Source: Methanomicrobia archaeon (GTDB taxonomy: Archaea > Methanobacteriota_B > Thermococci > Methanofastidiosales > NM3). From it: 64,000 bases of DNA. The translations under genes and the position numbers were made by a program. The DNA is taken from the NCBI GenBank assembly GCA_030603445.1, contig JAUVXU010000002.1, forward strand, positions 87,019 to 151,018, given 5' to 3'. The notes beneath the pieces were generated by a model that ran no database searches, was not told where the DNA came from, and saw nothing but the letters and a program-made list of their open reading frames with translations. This document shows positions 1-8,091 of the stretch, piece after piece (the first letter of the stretch is position 1; every line of letters begins with the position of its first letter).

Positions 1-160
1 GTTCCTTTCTTAATGCCTCAAGTTCCCGTTGAAGGCGCACTTTTTCTGACTCTGCATTTTGTTTTTGTACTTCTAAATACTTTATTTTCTTTAACAATGT
101 CTGTACTTGAAGACCATCATCCGATGGATGTGTATATCCCAAACTTGCAGATTCGCCCAA
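1..160 (-). CDS. Proteasome-activating nucleotidase-like ATPase, N-terminal fragment
   Basis: Partial gene running off the left edge. Reading minus from a TTG at 160..158 gives 53 residues: a short polar N-terminus, then a heptad-rich helix that contains LLKKIKYLEVQKQN and ends LQRELEALRKE. A GAGGTG Shine-Dalgarno lies just upstream and an in-frame stop precedes the start. An N-terminal coiled coil with this kind of Leu/Arg/Glu pattern is typical of archaeal PAN, the hexameric AAA+ unfoldase that feeds the 20S proteasome. The OB and AAA+ domains lie outside the window, so the assignment rests on the coiled coil alone. Another coiled-coil protein is possible. Confidence 0.45.
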   Translation of the reverse strand, partial: MGESASLGYTHPSDDGLQVQTLLKKIKYLEVQKQNAESEKVRLQRELEALRKE

Positions 161-326
161 ACGTTACACCTCTTTCTAAGTAATCTTAGAAAAAAGCATA
201 TTTAAACCTTTTTATTTTTCCGCTGTAAGACACAAATTAATTCAATAATTATATCATATTCAAACGATAATAACAATTAATTGATACATAAGGATTTATA
301 AGACATGCAAAATAAGTGGTATTACA
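161..326. promoter_or_regulatory. Divergent promoter region; BoxA of arcS
   Basis: AT-rich spacer between the divergent PAN-like gene and arcS. A TATA/BoxA (TTTATAAG) lies at about 295-302. Its usual distance of about 25 bases places the transcription start at about 325-327, exactly at the arcS ATG, so arcS is probably leaderless. This agrees with the lack of a Shine-Dalgarno before that ATG. Confidence 0.6.
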
Positions 327-1883
327 ATGATGGAAATAACATATATTGACGGTATGCGTAGAGGAATATATACCTACAAAGAAAAGACATGCCCCCTTCC
401 AGGACTCATCACCTTGTATAAGGATAAAATAAAATTTAATGATATAGAAATAGAAAAACCATTGGCTTATCCTCTTAGAAAAATCTCTAAAGGTGGGGAA
501 CTCAAATCAATGCACTTATTAAGAGTAATGGATGGGGTTCCAAAAGAGATAGCTAAAAAAATACAAAATAAAAATATTGATATAGCAAAAGAAAGCGATG
601 TTGTTCCGGTATACCTCAGTGGCTATGGAGAATATGATAAACAGCTAGTATCACATTTTAGTGAAGCAAAATTATTTCTTTTTAATCTTGGAAAAGAGCG
701 CGATCTTCTCGCCCATTATTTTTATATCAGGAAGAAATTCCCCAATTCTCTATGCTACTGTGATTGTGGTCCAGAAGAACTGCCCCCCCTTGCTTATGCA
801 GGATTTGACCTATTTCCCAATAATCCAGAAAATGAAGCAGCCTTACAATCATACCTAAACAACCCCACGCCCCAGTACCTAGAGATGGCATCTTGTGCAT
901 CTCTGCGTGCAAAAACTCTATTAAATCTACTCTATTTAGAATTTTGGCATGAAATGGAAGAATACATACATACGCCAAAAAATAAGGAACTTTATATATC
1001 GCGTGACGCATTCTGGCGCCCTTTGACCCAACGATGGATATTGCAAGTAAAAGACCACTATACCCCGCCTTCGGACATATGCTTAGTTTTGCCATGTTCT
1101 GCAAGAAAACCTTACAGTTCCTCACAAAGCCATAGACGATTCTTATCCGTAATCAAAAATGCACTGGGCCCAAAACGTGCATCACTAACACAACTCATCG
1201 TCACGTCGCCTTACGGCATTGTTCCTCGTGAGCTTGAGACACTAATCGACTATGATATCGTAGTAACTGGAACATGGTGCTATGAAGAAATAGAACGCTC
1301 TAGATCTATGCTAATATCTTTGCTTAAGAATATGAAAGACCCATTAGTATTAGTTCACTTACCAGAAAACGAATTAGATGTAGCCAAAGACCTTCCTGCA
1401 AGAACCATAATTACATCAAAAGGCCACCCACTCTCAAATGAGTCACTATCATCGCTAAGAAATACCTTGACAGAAATCAAGGACCTAATACCAATTCCTG
1501 AAAAATCATTTATGAATTTAAGGACATTCTCAAAATTCCTGTATGGAACAGATATCTTGTCTGACAACATAAAAATGAAAGGAAGAATAAACAAACAGAT
1601 ATTTTCAAATAATAAATGCATTGCATCATATGATAAAATGCTTCGGCCCATAAGCCCATTAGTGCGTGTAAAGAGAAGGTGGGTAGAAATAGATTTCGAC
1701 ATTAAAGGTGACCTTTTTTGTGTCGGTGTTGTTGATGCAGATGAACGCATACGCTCGGGGGATGATGTAGTAATAACTCGAAAAGGAATGCCTGTAGCGA
1801 TAGGAAATGCCATACTCTCGGGAAGATTGATGCATACAATGCGAAAAGGAAAAGCTGTTAAAGTAAAAAGGAAGATAAAGTAA
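327..1883 (+). CDS. arcS: Archaeosine synthase ArcS (tRNA archaeosine-15 formation)
   Basis: 518 residues. The family acts in the last steps of archaeosine (G+) synthesis at position 15 of archaeal tRNAs, converting the nitrile of preQ0-modified tRNA. Seen here: a degenerate TGT-like N-terminal domain with a Cys-containing segment near residue 145 (CYCDCGPEE), then the ArcS signature PCSARKPYSSSQSH near residue 257. The C-terminus is a PUA RNA-binding domain from about residue 440, with the typical GDDVVI and GMPVAIGNA blocks and a basic tail. The start is the first of two adjacent ATGs, placed by a BoxA for leaderless transcription. It stands alone and is convergent with the ehb operon. Confidence 0.88.
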   Translation: MMEITYIDGMRRGIYTYKEKTCPLPGLITLYKDKIKFNDIEIEKPLAYPLRKISKGGELKSMHLLRVMDGVPKEIAKKIQNKNIDIAKESDVVPVYLSGYGEYDKQLVSHFSEAKLFLFNLGKERDLLAHYFYIRKKFPNSLCYCDCGPEELPPLAYAGFDLFPNNPENEAALQSYLNNPTPQYLEMASCASLRAKTLLNLLYLEFWHEMEEYIHTPKNKELYISRDAFWRPLTQRWILQVKDHYTPPSDICLVLPCSARKPYSSSQSHRRFLSVIKNALGPKRASLTQLIVTSPYGIVPRELETLIDYDIVVTGTWCYEEIERSRSMLISLLKNMKDPLVLVHLPENELDVAKDLPARTIITSKGHPLSNESLSSLRNTLTEIKDLIPIPEKSFMNLRTFSKFLYGTDILSDNIKMKGRINKQIFSNNKCIASYDKMLRPISPLVRVKRRWVEIDFDIKGDLFCVGVVDADERIRSGDDVVITRKGMPVAIGNAILSGRLMHTMRKGKAVKVKRKIK

Positions 1884-1924
1884 AAGTGGTTCTCCAAAAT
1901 CATGTTACAACTACGAGAAATAGT

Positions 1925-1944
1925 GGAGAATAGAACTATTCTCC
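1925..1944. terminator. Perfect inverted repeat between convergent arcS and ehb
   Basis: A perfect 9-base inverted repeat (GGAGAATAG, centre aa, CTATTCTCC) sits between the convergent ends of arcS and the ehb operon. Both flanks carry T- or A-rich stretches. The symmetry lets the hairpin form in either transcript, so it is a candidate bidirectional terminator or 3' stabilising hairpin. Confidence 0.55.
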
Positions 1945-1994
1945 TATTACTTTTATTACTCTTAAGCTAAATCGCAACGCAAAAAATAAAACAC

Positions 1995-2258
1995 CTATAT
2001 CGGTTTTTCCTCTACACGACGCTTCATCTCTTGTATTTCCTCAACAAGATTTTCATCCTCATAGAATCTATGGATAAGAACACCCAATTTTTCAATAGCA
2101 ATGACATCTTCTTCACCATATATTGGAACATAGAGTTTTATTGATTCTTTCGTTGGATTCCCAACAATGACATCTCTATATCCGAGATTGGCCTGATTCT
2201 CTATGATGTACCCTCCAAGATTCATGACGTGTTTTGGAAATAATATATATTTAGGCAT
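1995..2258 (-). CDS. ehbP: Energy-converting hydrogenase B subunit P (EhbP-like)
   Basis: 87 residues from an ATG preceded by AAGGAG about 11 bases upstream; an earlier in-frame ATG at 2285 lacks a good ribosome site. The protein is small and soluble, with HVMNLGGYIIE near the N-terminus and a following IVGNPTKESIKLYVPIYGEE stretch. That pattern matches my memory of EhbP, a small conserved subunit of methanogen Ehb hydrogenases with no known cofactor. It is the last gene of the ehb operon and starts inside the 3' vicinity of ehbO. The role in the complex is not known from sequence. Assignment relies on order in the operon as well as the motif. Confidence 0.7.
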   Translation of the reverse strand: MPKYILFPKHVMNLGGYIIENQANLGYRDVIVGNPTKESIKLYVPIYGEEDVIAIEKLGVLIHRFYEDENLVEEIQEMKRRVEEKPI

Positions 2259-2271
2259 ATTCTCATTCTCC

Positions 2272-3291
2272 TTATAATATTGCAAATATTATCCCAACAA
2301 TACCCAAAGCAGTAAAACCAAGGGATAGGGGATATATTTGTTTGAATGTCAACACAGGTGTGAATGCTGAAACCACAGCTGCGGCCACTGGTAGAATCAT
2401 GGCTAATAAAACGTGAGGTATAAGCGCCCAACCTAACACAGGAGGGATACCAAAGTAGAGCGTGACAAATACGCTTGACATGACAAACATTGTAGCTTCT
2501 CTCATCAGGTAATAACTTGCTCTAGCCCATGCAGCATATTCAAGTGTGGGGCCTTCAATAACATCTGCCTTTGTATGCATTATTGAGAAAGGATATTCAT
2601 TTAATATCACAAGATAACCAATGAAGTATGAAATTGCCCCTAATACACCAGGAATACTCCATAGCAGTGGTTTAAGGCTAAAGATATCAGATATAGCAAA
2701 TGAAGTTGTATTAAAACCTTGGTATACTGCTACTCCAACAATACTAATTGTTCCGGTTACCACAGCAGGCACAAAGAGTCCTATATATAGTGGGAACGAA
2801 CCAATAGATATCAATTTAAAAGTTCTTATGGCAGATACTTGCTCAAAAAAACGACGTGCGTTCCCCTTTAGGATTGCTCCTTTTACCTGATCTGGGTACG
2901 GCATGCGAACAGACATTATGGATCTTGACAAATTACCCATAAATATGTAGAGCATCTCCTCCACCTTCATAAGCCCGGCTACTGCAACTAACGTTGTTAG
3001 GCCTAATACATCAACCCATGCCGGAGTTGTTAGCAGAATTATAAAAAACATCAGGAATAATCCTATCAACGGAAGTGAATGGTATAATCGTGGAAAAGGC
3101 GATACAGGCTCAATACGTTCTTTGTAAATGAATTTTAACACAGCCCAAAAGCCAGGCGTAAGGATTGGAGGACCTATACGCAGTTGGATGCGTGCCTGTA
3201 TTTTTCTCATTATTCCAGGTATCCATGTCGAGACGATAAAAGCTACAACTGGGATAAAAATTGTTGTCAAAACGAACTCTTTTGCTTCCAT
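2272..3291 (-). CDS. ehbO: Ehb hydrogenase membrane subunit O (NuoH/HycD-like)
   Basis: 339 residues with about eight hydrophobic segments. This is the NuoH/complex I ND1-type subunit that anchors the hydrogenase module in the membrane and links electron transfer to ion movement. Visible NuoH features are the N-terminal RIQLRIGPP segment and the later FSIMHTKADVIEGPTLEYA loop, equivalent to the conserved E-rich quinone-site loop of NuoH. The ATG directly follows the ehbN stop with AGGAGG upstream, so translation is likely coupled. Confidence 0.88.
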   Translation of the reverse strand: MEAKEFVLTTIFIPVVAFIVSTWIPGIMRKIQARIQLRIGPPILTPGFWAVLKFIYKERIEPVSPFPRLYHSLPLIGLFLMFFIILLTTPAWVDVLGLTTLVAVAGLMKVEEMLYIFMGNLSRSIMSVRMPYPDQVKGAILKGNARRFFEQVSAIRTFKLISIGSFPLYIGLFVPAVVTGTISIVGVAVYQGFNTTSFAISDIFSLKPLLWSIPGVLGAISYFIGYLVILNEYPFSIMHTKADVIEGPTLEYAAWARASYYLMREATMFVMSSVFVTLYFGIPPVLGWALIPHVLLAMILPVAAAVVSAFTPVLTFKQIYPLSLGFTALGIVGIIFAIL

Positions 3292-4482
3292 TTATATTTT
3301 CCTCCTGGCCAATCGTCTTATATCCTCTGGTTCTAATATGTATTCCTTGTCTTTGTTCTCGTCTACTACCGTTACCCTGTTGGTGCATGTCAAGCACGGA
3401 TCACATGAGACTATTGTTATAGTTGCATCAGTAAGATGATCACCGATGCATGATACTTCCATTGCAGAAAGGGAGGACATTGAAGGTGTTCTGTTGATAT
3501 AACTCTGTATCCTTCCTAAATCGTCAAGAGAACATGAATCGTATATTTCGCCTCGGGCAGCCTCATTATAGGATGTAGAATAACCCATCCTACCTAGCTC
3601 ATAACCAACATTTATTGGTTCTTCGTCGGGGAGTGTTTCTAGTGCTTGTTTTATTATCTTTATAGACTCGAGGCATTCGAACAGTCGGCAAGCAACACGG
3701 TCAAGAACGGTTCCGCCTTCGCGCACTATTACTTCAAAGTCAAAGTTATCTTTATATTCTGGTACTTTAATTCTCCAATCAAAATTAACTCCAGACGCAC
3801 GCATGTTGGGCCCAAGTGCGCCGTATTTTATCGCATCCTCTTTGCTTAGGTAACCTATGTCCTTGATACGAGATACTATAAGCGTATCGTTTATGACCCT
3901 GTTGCCAAAAGCCTTTAGTTCTTCGTCAAGACTTTTAAGCATCGCGAGTAATGTTTGTTTCTTGTCCTTGTCTATGTCACAGCGCGGCCTTATCCCCCCA
4001 ATCACCGGTATGGTGTAGTGCACTCTGTTACCTGAGAGGAAAAAAAGCATGTTTTGGACAGGTTCTCGAAACATGAAGCATCGCATAGAGAACGTTTCAT
4101 GTCCGAGTATCTCGAATGCATGTCCAAGATATAATAAGTGAGAATGTAATCTCTCCATTTCATTGCCTATGACGCGTATATGGTGGGCACGTTGAGGAAC
4201 TTCTATTCCAAGCCCCCTCTCAACCATTCGCGTTCCATTCCATATGTGGATATGGGAGCAGATGCCACAAATCCTTTCAGTTAAGATAAGGCCTTTTTGT
4301 ACAGGCATTCCTTCCATCATGCGCTCAATACCGCGATGTGCTGTATCGTATGTTATCTCTGCATCTACGACCACCTCATCGTCGACAAAAAGCCTTATTC
4401 TAAATGGTTCCAAAAGTGCAGAATGCACCATCCCAAGAGGCACTTCAACCTCAGCTCTGTCTTTCCTATCAACATCTGCCAT
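3292..4482 (-). CDS. ehbN: Ehb [NiFe]-hydrogenase large subunit N
   Basis: 396 residues, homologous to NuoD and group 4 hydrogenase large subunits. Both Ni-binding CxxC motifs are present: RICGICSHIH near residue 70 and DPCLTCTNRV near residue 367. It should therefore be a true H2-cycling enzyme rather than a complex I-like relative that has lost Ni. Group 4 enzymes of this type lack the C-terminal processing extension, and only about 25 residues follow the second motif here. It is preceded by ehbM and followed directly by ehbO. Confidence 0.92.
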   Translation of the reverse strand: MADVDRKDRAEVEVPLGMVHSALLEPFRIRLFVDDEVVVDAEITYDTAHRGIERMMEGMPVQKGLILTERICGICSHIHIWNGTRMVERGLGIEVPQRAHHIRVIGNEMERLHSHLLYLGHAFEILGHETFSMRCFMFREPVQNMLFFLSGNRVHYTIPVIGGIRPRCDIDKDKKQTLLAMLKSLDEELKAFGNRVINDTLIVSRIKDIGYLSKEDAIKYGALGPNMRASGVNFDWRIKVPEYKDNFDFEVIVREGGTVLDRVACRLFECLESIKIIKQALETLPDEEPINVGYELGRMGYSTSYNEAARGEIYDSCSLDDLGRIQSYINRTPSMSSLSAMEVSCIGDHLTDATITIVSCDPCLTCTNRVTVVDENKDKEYILEPEDIRRLARRKI

Positions 4483-4488
4483 ATTTCT

Positions 4489-4935
4489 TCACCTCTTCTT
4501 AGCCAATAATGGGACTACAGAAACCACAGCTTGCAAAACATCTTCAGGCCTGGGTGGGCAGCCGGGAATGTTTGCATCTACAGGAATTACTTTAGATACT
4601 CCACCAACTATCTGGTCTGAGCTCCCTAAATCTCCACCCAAATTAGCATAAGGGCCACCGTTAATAGCACATGACCCAATAGCAGCTACGAGCTTTGGTT
4701 CTGGTATGGCCGCATATATCTCTTTTAATGCAGGTTCCATCTTCTTTGTTACCGGCCCTGTGACAGCAAGAATATCTGCTTCACGAGGATTCCATGTAAG
4801 TATGACCTTATATTGTTCAATGTCATAGAAGGGCGAAAGCACAGCATTAACAATTTCGATATCACACCCATTGCACCCCCCTGTGTATACAAGCATAATG
4901 TGAATGGCATTTTTTCTTGAAATTTCTTTTAGCAT
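4489..4935 (-). CDS. ehbM: Ehb hydrogenase small subunit M (NuoB-like)
   Basis: 148 residues of the NuoB/[NiFe] small-subunit family, carrying the proximal [4Fe-4S] cluster. Ligands visible are CNGCDIE near residue 20, a Cys in [10 protein letters not shown] near residue 92, and GCPPRPEDV near residue 129. The ATG follows a GGAGGG ribosome site that overlaps the ehbL stop codon. The protein pairs with EhbN to form the hydrogenase core. Confidence 0.92.
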   Translation of the reverse strand: MLKEISRKNAIHIMLVYTGGCNGCDIEIVNAVLSPFYDIEQYKVILTWNPREADILAVTGPVTKKMEPALKEIYAAIPEPKLVAAIGSCAINGGPYANLGGDLGSSDQIVGGVSKVIPVDANIPGCPPRPEDVLQAVVSVVPLLAKKR

Positions 4936-4937
4936 TA

Positions 4938-5426
4938 CTAACCCTCCGTCATTAGTTTCTTGGCTTTTTCGTCAAGCAGTGCTACTATTGCATCGATCTC
5001 TTTTTTGTCCTTCATAACAATGGGTTGCTGCAAAAGTTCTGCTAAGTTTATATCAAAATCCCCCACATGTCGTGGATGTATGGCTGCAGGCATCCCGTAA
5101 AAGGCAAAAATTGGGCAATTGTCATGACACTGGAAACAGTACATGCACTTTAAAGGATTAAAAACAGGATGCTTCTCCTTCACATAGCTCTTCGTTATTT
5201 TAACTGGTTTTTTAAGAAGCTCCATATCTATTGCATCAACAGGACATATATTTGCACATGCACCACAACCAATGCATGCATCTTCGTTGACGGTCTTTGG
5301 ATAGGTTACTTGCCCAGCTAAAATCTTATTTCGCATCTGTATTGAGGTTTTCCTGTCCTTTGCAAAGATTATTCGCCCTATATTATCGTAAGCTCCCTTG
5401 AGCATAAAAATGAACATGTTCCTCAT
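4938..5426 (-). CDS. ehbL: Ehb subunit L, two-cluster [4Fe-4S] ferredoxin (NuoI-like)
   Basis: 162 residues from an ATG that overlaps the ehbK stop (ATGA) and has AAAGGAGGT upstream. A longer frame beginning at 5504 would lie inside ehbK and is not supported. Two cluster motifs are seen: [15 protein letters not shown] and [15 protein letters not shown]. The N-terminal segment is basic and amphipathic, as in NuoI-like subunits that dock on the membrane arm. It should pass electrons between the polyferredoxin EhbK and the small subunit EhbM. Confidence 0.88.
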   Translation of the reverse strand: MRNMFIFMLKGAYDNIGRIIFAKDRKTSIQMRNKILAGQVTYPKTVNEDACIGCGACANICPVDAIDMELLKKPVKITKSYVKEKHPVFNPLKCMYCFQCHDNCPIFAFYGMPAAIHPRHVGDFDINLAELLQQPIVMKDKKEIDAIVALLDEKAKKLMTEG

Positions 5427-6757
5427 TTCCTTACCTCCTTTGTCCTGCCATCGACAACTAAATCGTCCATGTATGTCTTGACCTTGACCGCATGGCCGGG
5501 ACATATGTTGTCACATGCACCACAGAATATGCATTTTTCAATATCCCAAACCATATCATCTGAAATGGCATCTGTTGGACATTGGGAGATGCATAGCTTA
5601 CAGTGCACACATAAATTTGGATTATACTCTACAGAACCATCGGTTATGTACAATACGTCGTATGGTTCGAATGTTATTGCATCCATCGGGCATACCATAG
5701 AACATACCCCACAAAGATCGCATCTTTCCAGGTCGGCTGAAAAACCATCCTTATCTACATAGATGCATTGTCGCGGGCACAACTCCATGCAAAGGCCGCA
5801 GTTCACACATCCCTCATTGACATCTCCGGTCCATTTTACTCTCTTGATTGATATTGCATTTTCAGGACATGTTTTTACGCATCTTCCGCAAAGTATGCAA
5901 TGGCCCAAATATAGATCATTGATCTTTCGGCGCATATCGTATGGACAGACCATTAAGCATAAATTACAGTCTGTACAAACGTCACTTAAGTATCTTATAC
6001 GTATGCCCTTCCTAATCAAAGCTTCATAATTGCATGAATCGACGCAATTGTTACAATTTACACAGTAGCGGATATGTGCCTCATTTTCGCCTGTGTTAAT
6101 AGTTATCTTGCCATCCTCCATCGAGATAGCATTTACAGGACACTCCCTCACACATTTATAGCAGTTGATGCAGCGCTTATCACTTACGTTAGGCAACGTT
6201 ATGGCTTTTGTAGGGCATATTTCCTCACAGTGCTTGCAATCTGTACATACTCCTTCAGGCGCATCTAAAATCATGGCTTTTGATGGGCATACCATCCTGC
6301 ATTTTCCACAGTTGGTGCACTTTTCCCTATCTATAAATATAGAGGTCTTCATAACCTCCCCTTTCTTCTCGGGGCTTGGTACGCGCTCTATATCCTCAAA
6401 CGTCTTTTCCTTTACATTGTACTCCAAGATGCCAGTAACATCCCTCTTTGCATTGGAGGGGCATATTTGTTGACAAACACCGCACATTGAACACTCGCCA
6501 TGTGATTTATTGTCAATAATTTCTATAAATCCAAATGGGCAGTTTTTCTTGCAAATACCGCATCCTGTGCAAAGCTCCATATCAACAACATAACCACCAT
6601 ACTGGTTCTTGAAAATTGCCTTTGAAGGGCACACTTCAGCACATTTCCCACAAGTTACACAATTAAATGATTTCTTTTTTGTTTTAATTATCGCTTTTGT
6701 AGGACATTCTTCAATGCATTTCATGCACAATATGCAATCATCTGTTGTATAATACAT
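5423..6757 (-). CDS. ehbK: Ehb polyferredoxin K with 14 [4Fe-4S] motifs
   Basis: 444 residues made almost entirely of ferredoxin repeats. I count fourteen CxxCxxCxxxC motifs, from CILCMKCIEECP at the N-terminus to CIFCGACDNICP near the C-terminus; one repeat has CNYEA instead of the usual CP. Only short linkers separate the repeats, except for a charged linker of about 30 residues after the fourth motif. The protein would be an electron wire feeding low-potential electrons from H2 to biosynthetic ferredoxin-dependent enzymes, as proposed for methanogen Ehb. An SD (GGGAGC) precedes the ATG. Confidence 0.93.
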   Translation of the reverse strand: MYYTTDDCILCMKCIEECPTKAIIKTKKKSFNCVTCGKCAEVCPSKAIFKNQYGGYVVDMELCTGCGICKKNCPFGFIEIIDNKSHGECSMCGVCQQICPSNAKRDVTGILEYNVKEKTFEDIERVPSPEKKGEVMKTSIFIDREKCTNCGKCRMVCPSKAMILDAPEGVCTDCKHCEEICPTKAITLPNVSDKRCINCYKCVRECPVNAISMEDGKITINTGENEAHIRYCVNCNNCVDSCNYEALIRKGIRIRYLSDVCTDCNLCLMVCPYDMRRKINDLYLGHCILCGRCVKTCPENAISIKRVKWTGDVNEGCVNCGLCMELCPRQCIYVDKDGFSADLERCDLCGVCSMVCPMDAITFEPYDVLYITDGSVEYNPNLCVHCKLCISQCPTDAISDDMVWDIEKCIFCGACDNICPGHAVKVKTYMDDLVVDGRTKEVRK

Positions 6758-6759
6758 GT

Positions 6760-7008
6760 TTATCGCTCCCTGAATGCTTTTCCTGTGAAAAGACCAACCA
6801 TCGCTGCTAAAAATATGCCAGAAACAGGGAGTTCAACAAAAATGTCCCATGTATAATATGGAAAACTTCCCATAAATATATCAATAAATAATGCAAATCC
6901 AAATATTGTGGCATACGTCTTCTTGTTAAAGTATTCCCCTCTTATTGACATGCCAAAAACTATTCCTAATATCAAGGCGATCACAATAGTTCCAACAGGA
7001 TTTATCAT
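6760..7008 (-). CDS. ehbJ: Ehb small membrane subunit J
   Basis: 82 residues, mostly hydrophobic, with about three transmembrane segments. Its ATG overlaps the stop of the upstream gene (ATGA), showing tight coupling. Position between the MnhB-like subunit and the polyferredoxin matches ehbJ in methanogen ehb operons. No catalytic motif is visible; the assignment is by position and membrane character. Confidence 0.65.
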   Translation of the reverse strand: MINPVGTIVIALILGIVFGMSIRGEYFNKKTYATIFGFALFIDIFMGSFPYYTWDIFVELPVSGIFLAAMVGLFTGKAFRER

Positions 7009-7772
7009 TTCTTTTCAGCCCCCCACAAAACTGTGATAATGGTACAAAAACCACTCAACACCTTGAGTGCTATGCCAATGTTGAGGTAAGGGATAATACC
7101 TGCATTTGTTGAATCAGGATAGCTAAAAAGTCTAGTAGCAGTGTCACCAACACCCAGGTATGGGTAAAGGTCTGCTCCTACATTATAAAGGTAATAACCT
7201 GAAAGGCCAAGGCCCACGAGGCCTAAACATAAATAGATGAGTGCGCCAACACCTTCTAATGTTTCAAGACTATTGTGTGATAAATTAAATACATTCTTCT
7301 TAAAACCATAAACTACAACTGAAAGGAAAAATGCTGTTGCAATAACAGATCCTCCCTGGAATCCCCCTCCTGGGGTGATGTGTCCCCCAAGAGTAATTAC
7401 AACACCAAATGCCACAATTATAAACACTAATGGTGCAGCAAATACCTTCTGTACTATGGTTGAGGGCCGTATAGGTGTGCTATCCTTTTCACTTACGTCC
7501 CCGCCAAGCACCCCTCTACCAAAGAGAATACCTGTAGTTAACACAGCAGTTATAAGGATGAATGCTTCTCCAAGAGTATCATATCCCCTCCAATCAAACA
7601 AGATTACTGTTATCATGTTTGGGGCAATGAGAGGGCCTCTTAAATTGTATATATAACTAACTCCCGGAACTATATCAAAATCAGTTAATGCCTTAATTAT
7701 AAAATAGGAAAAAATTCCTACAAATATGGCTGCTATAAGATTTCTCATTTCTTGGGACTGTTGAAACTTCAT
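7005..7772 (-). CDS. Ehb MbhE/MnhB-like membrane subunit (H and I merged)
   Basis: 255 residues with about seven membrane segments. The N-terminal half carries an MbhE-like signature (LFDWRGYDTLGEA near residue 60). The C-terminal half is an MnhB domain with the glycine-rich GHITPGGGFQGG motif near residue 130. In Mrp-type antiporters MnhB is part of the ion-translocating module. Methanogen ehb operons have two genes, H and I, at this point, so this looks like a merged H-I gene; that reading is inference. The start is the first ATG, with GGGGGT upstream. Confidence 0.75.
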   Translation of the reverse strand: MKFQQSQEMRNLIAAIFVGIFSYFIIKALTDFDIVPGVSYIYNLRGPLIAPNMITVILFDWRGYDTLGEAFILITAVLTTGILFGRGVLGGDVSEKDSTPIRPSTIVQKVFAAPLVFIIVAFGVVITLGGHITPGGGFQGGSVIATAFFLSVVVYGFKKNVFNLSHNSLETLEGVGALIYLCLGLVGLGLSGYYLYNVGADLYPYLGVGDTATRLFSYPDSTNAGIIPYLNIGIALKVLSGFCTIITVLWGAEKK

Positions 7773-7783
7773 GATAATACCCC

Positions 7784-8089
7784 CTATATGCCCCCTAACA
7801 TTATGAACATGACAATCCCCATGACAATTGCAACATAAAATGCTGCAATGTTATAATGGTCAGTATTTTCCTTTGATACTTTTACCACAAATGGTGCAGA
7901 AAACACTACTGCAACAATAAAAAGAAGCGCCAGCACAATTGCAATTGTATCATTTACTCCTCTTAGCAACGCAATAAGAACCAGGGGGAAGAATGCCAAT
8001 AATATAAATTCCGCGGAAAGCCCGCTACCGATCTGCGTACCTCCTAGTGCCTTGAACTTTTCATGCAAATAATCGTACAAATTGTCCAT
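7784..8089 (-). CDS. ehbG: Ehb small membrane subunit G
   Basis: 101 residues from an ATG two bases after the ehbF stop, with GGGTGGT upstream; a GTG three codons earlier is less likely. After an amphipathic N-terminal helix it has about three hydrophobic segments. The assignment follows from order in the operon (between F and the MnhB-like subunit) and from its membrane character. No motif is recognised. Confidence 0.65.
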   Translation of the reverse strand: MDNLYDYLHEKFKALGGTQIGSGLSAEFILLAFFPLVLIALLRGVNDTIAIVLALLFIVAVVFSAPFVVKVSKENTDHYNIAAFYVAIVMGIVMFIMLGGI

Positions 8090-8091
8090 CT

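Noticed and set aside
1355..1903. Long open frame on minus inside arcS
   Set aside because: It lies wholly opposite a well-conserved gene, with low-quality composition and no recognisable domain; judged a shadow.
5469..6473. Plus-strand open frames opposite the polyferredoxin
   Set aside because: They are His/Cys-rich mirrors of repeated Cys codons, typical of shadows of ferredoxin genes.
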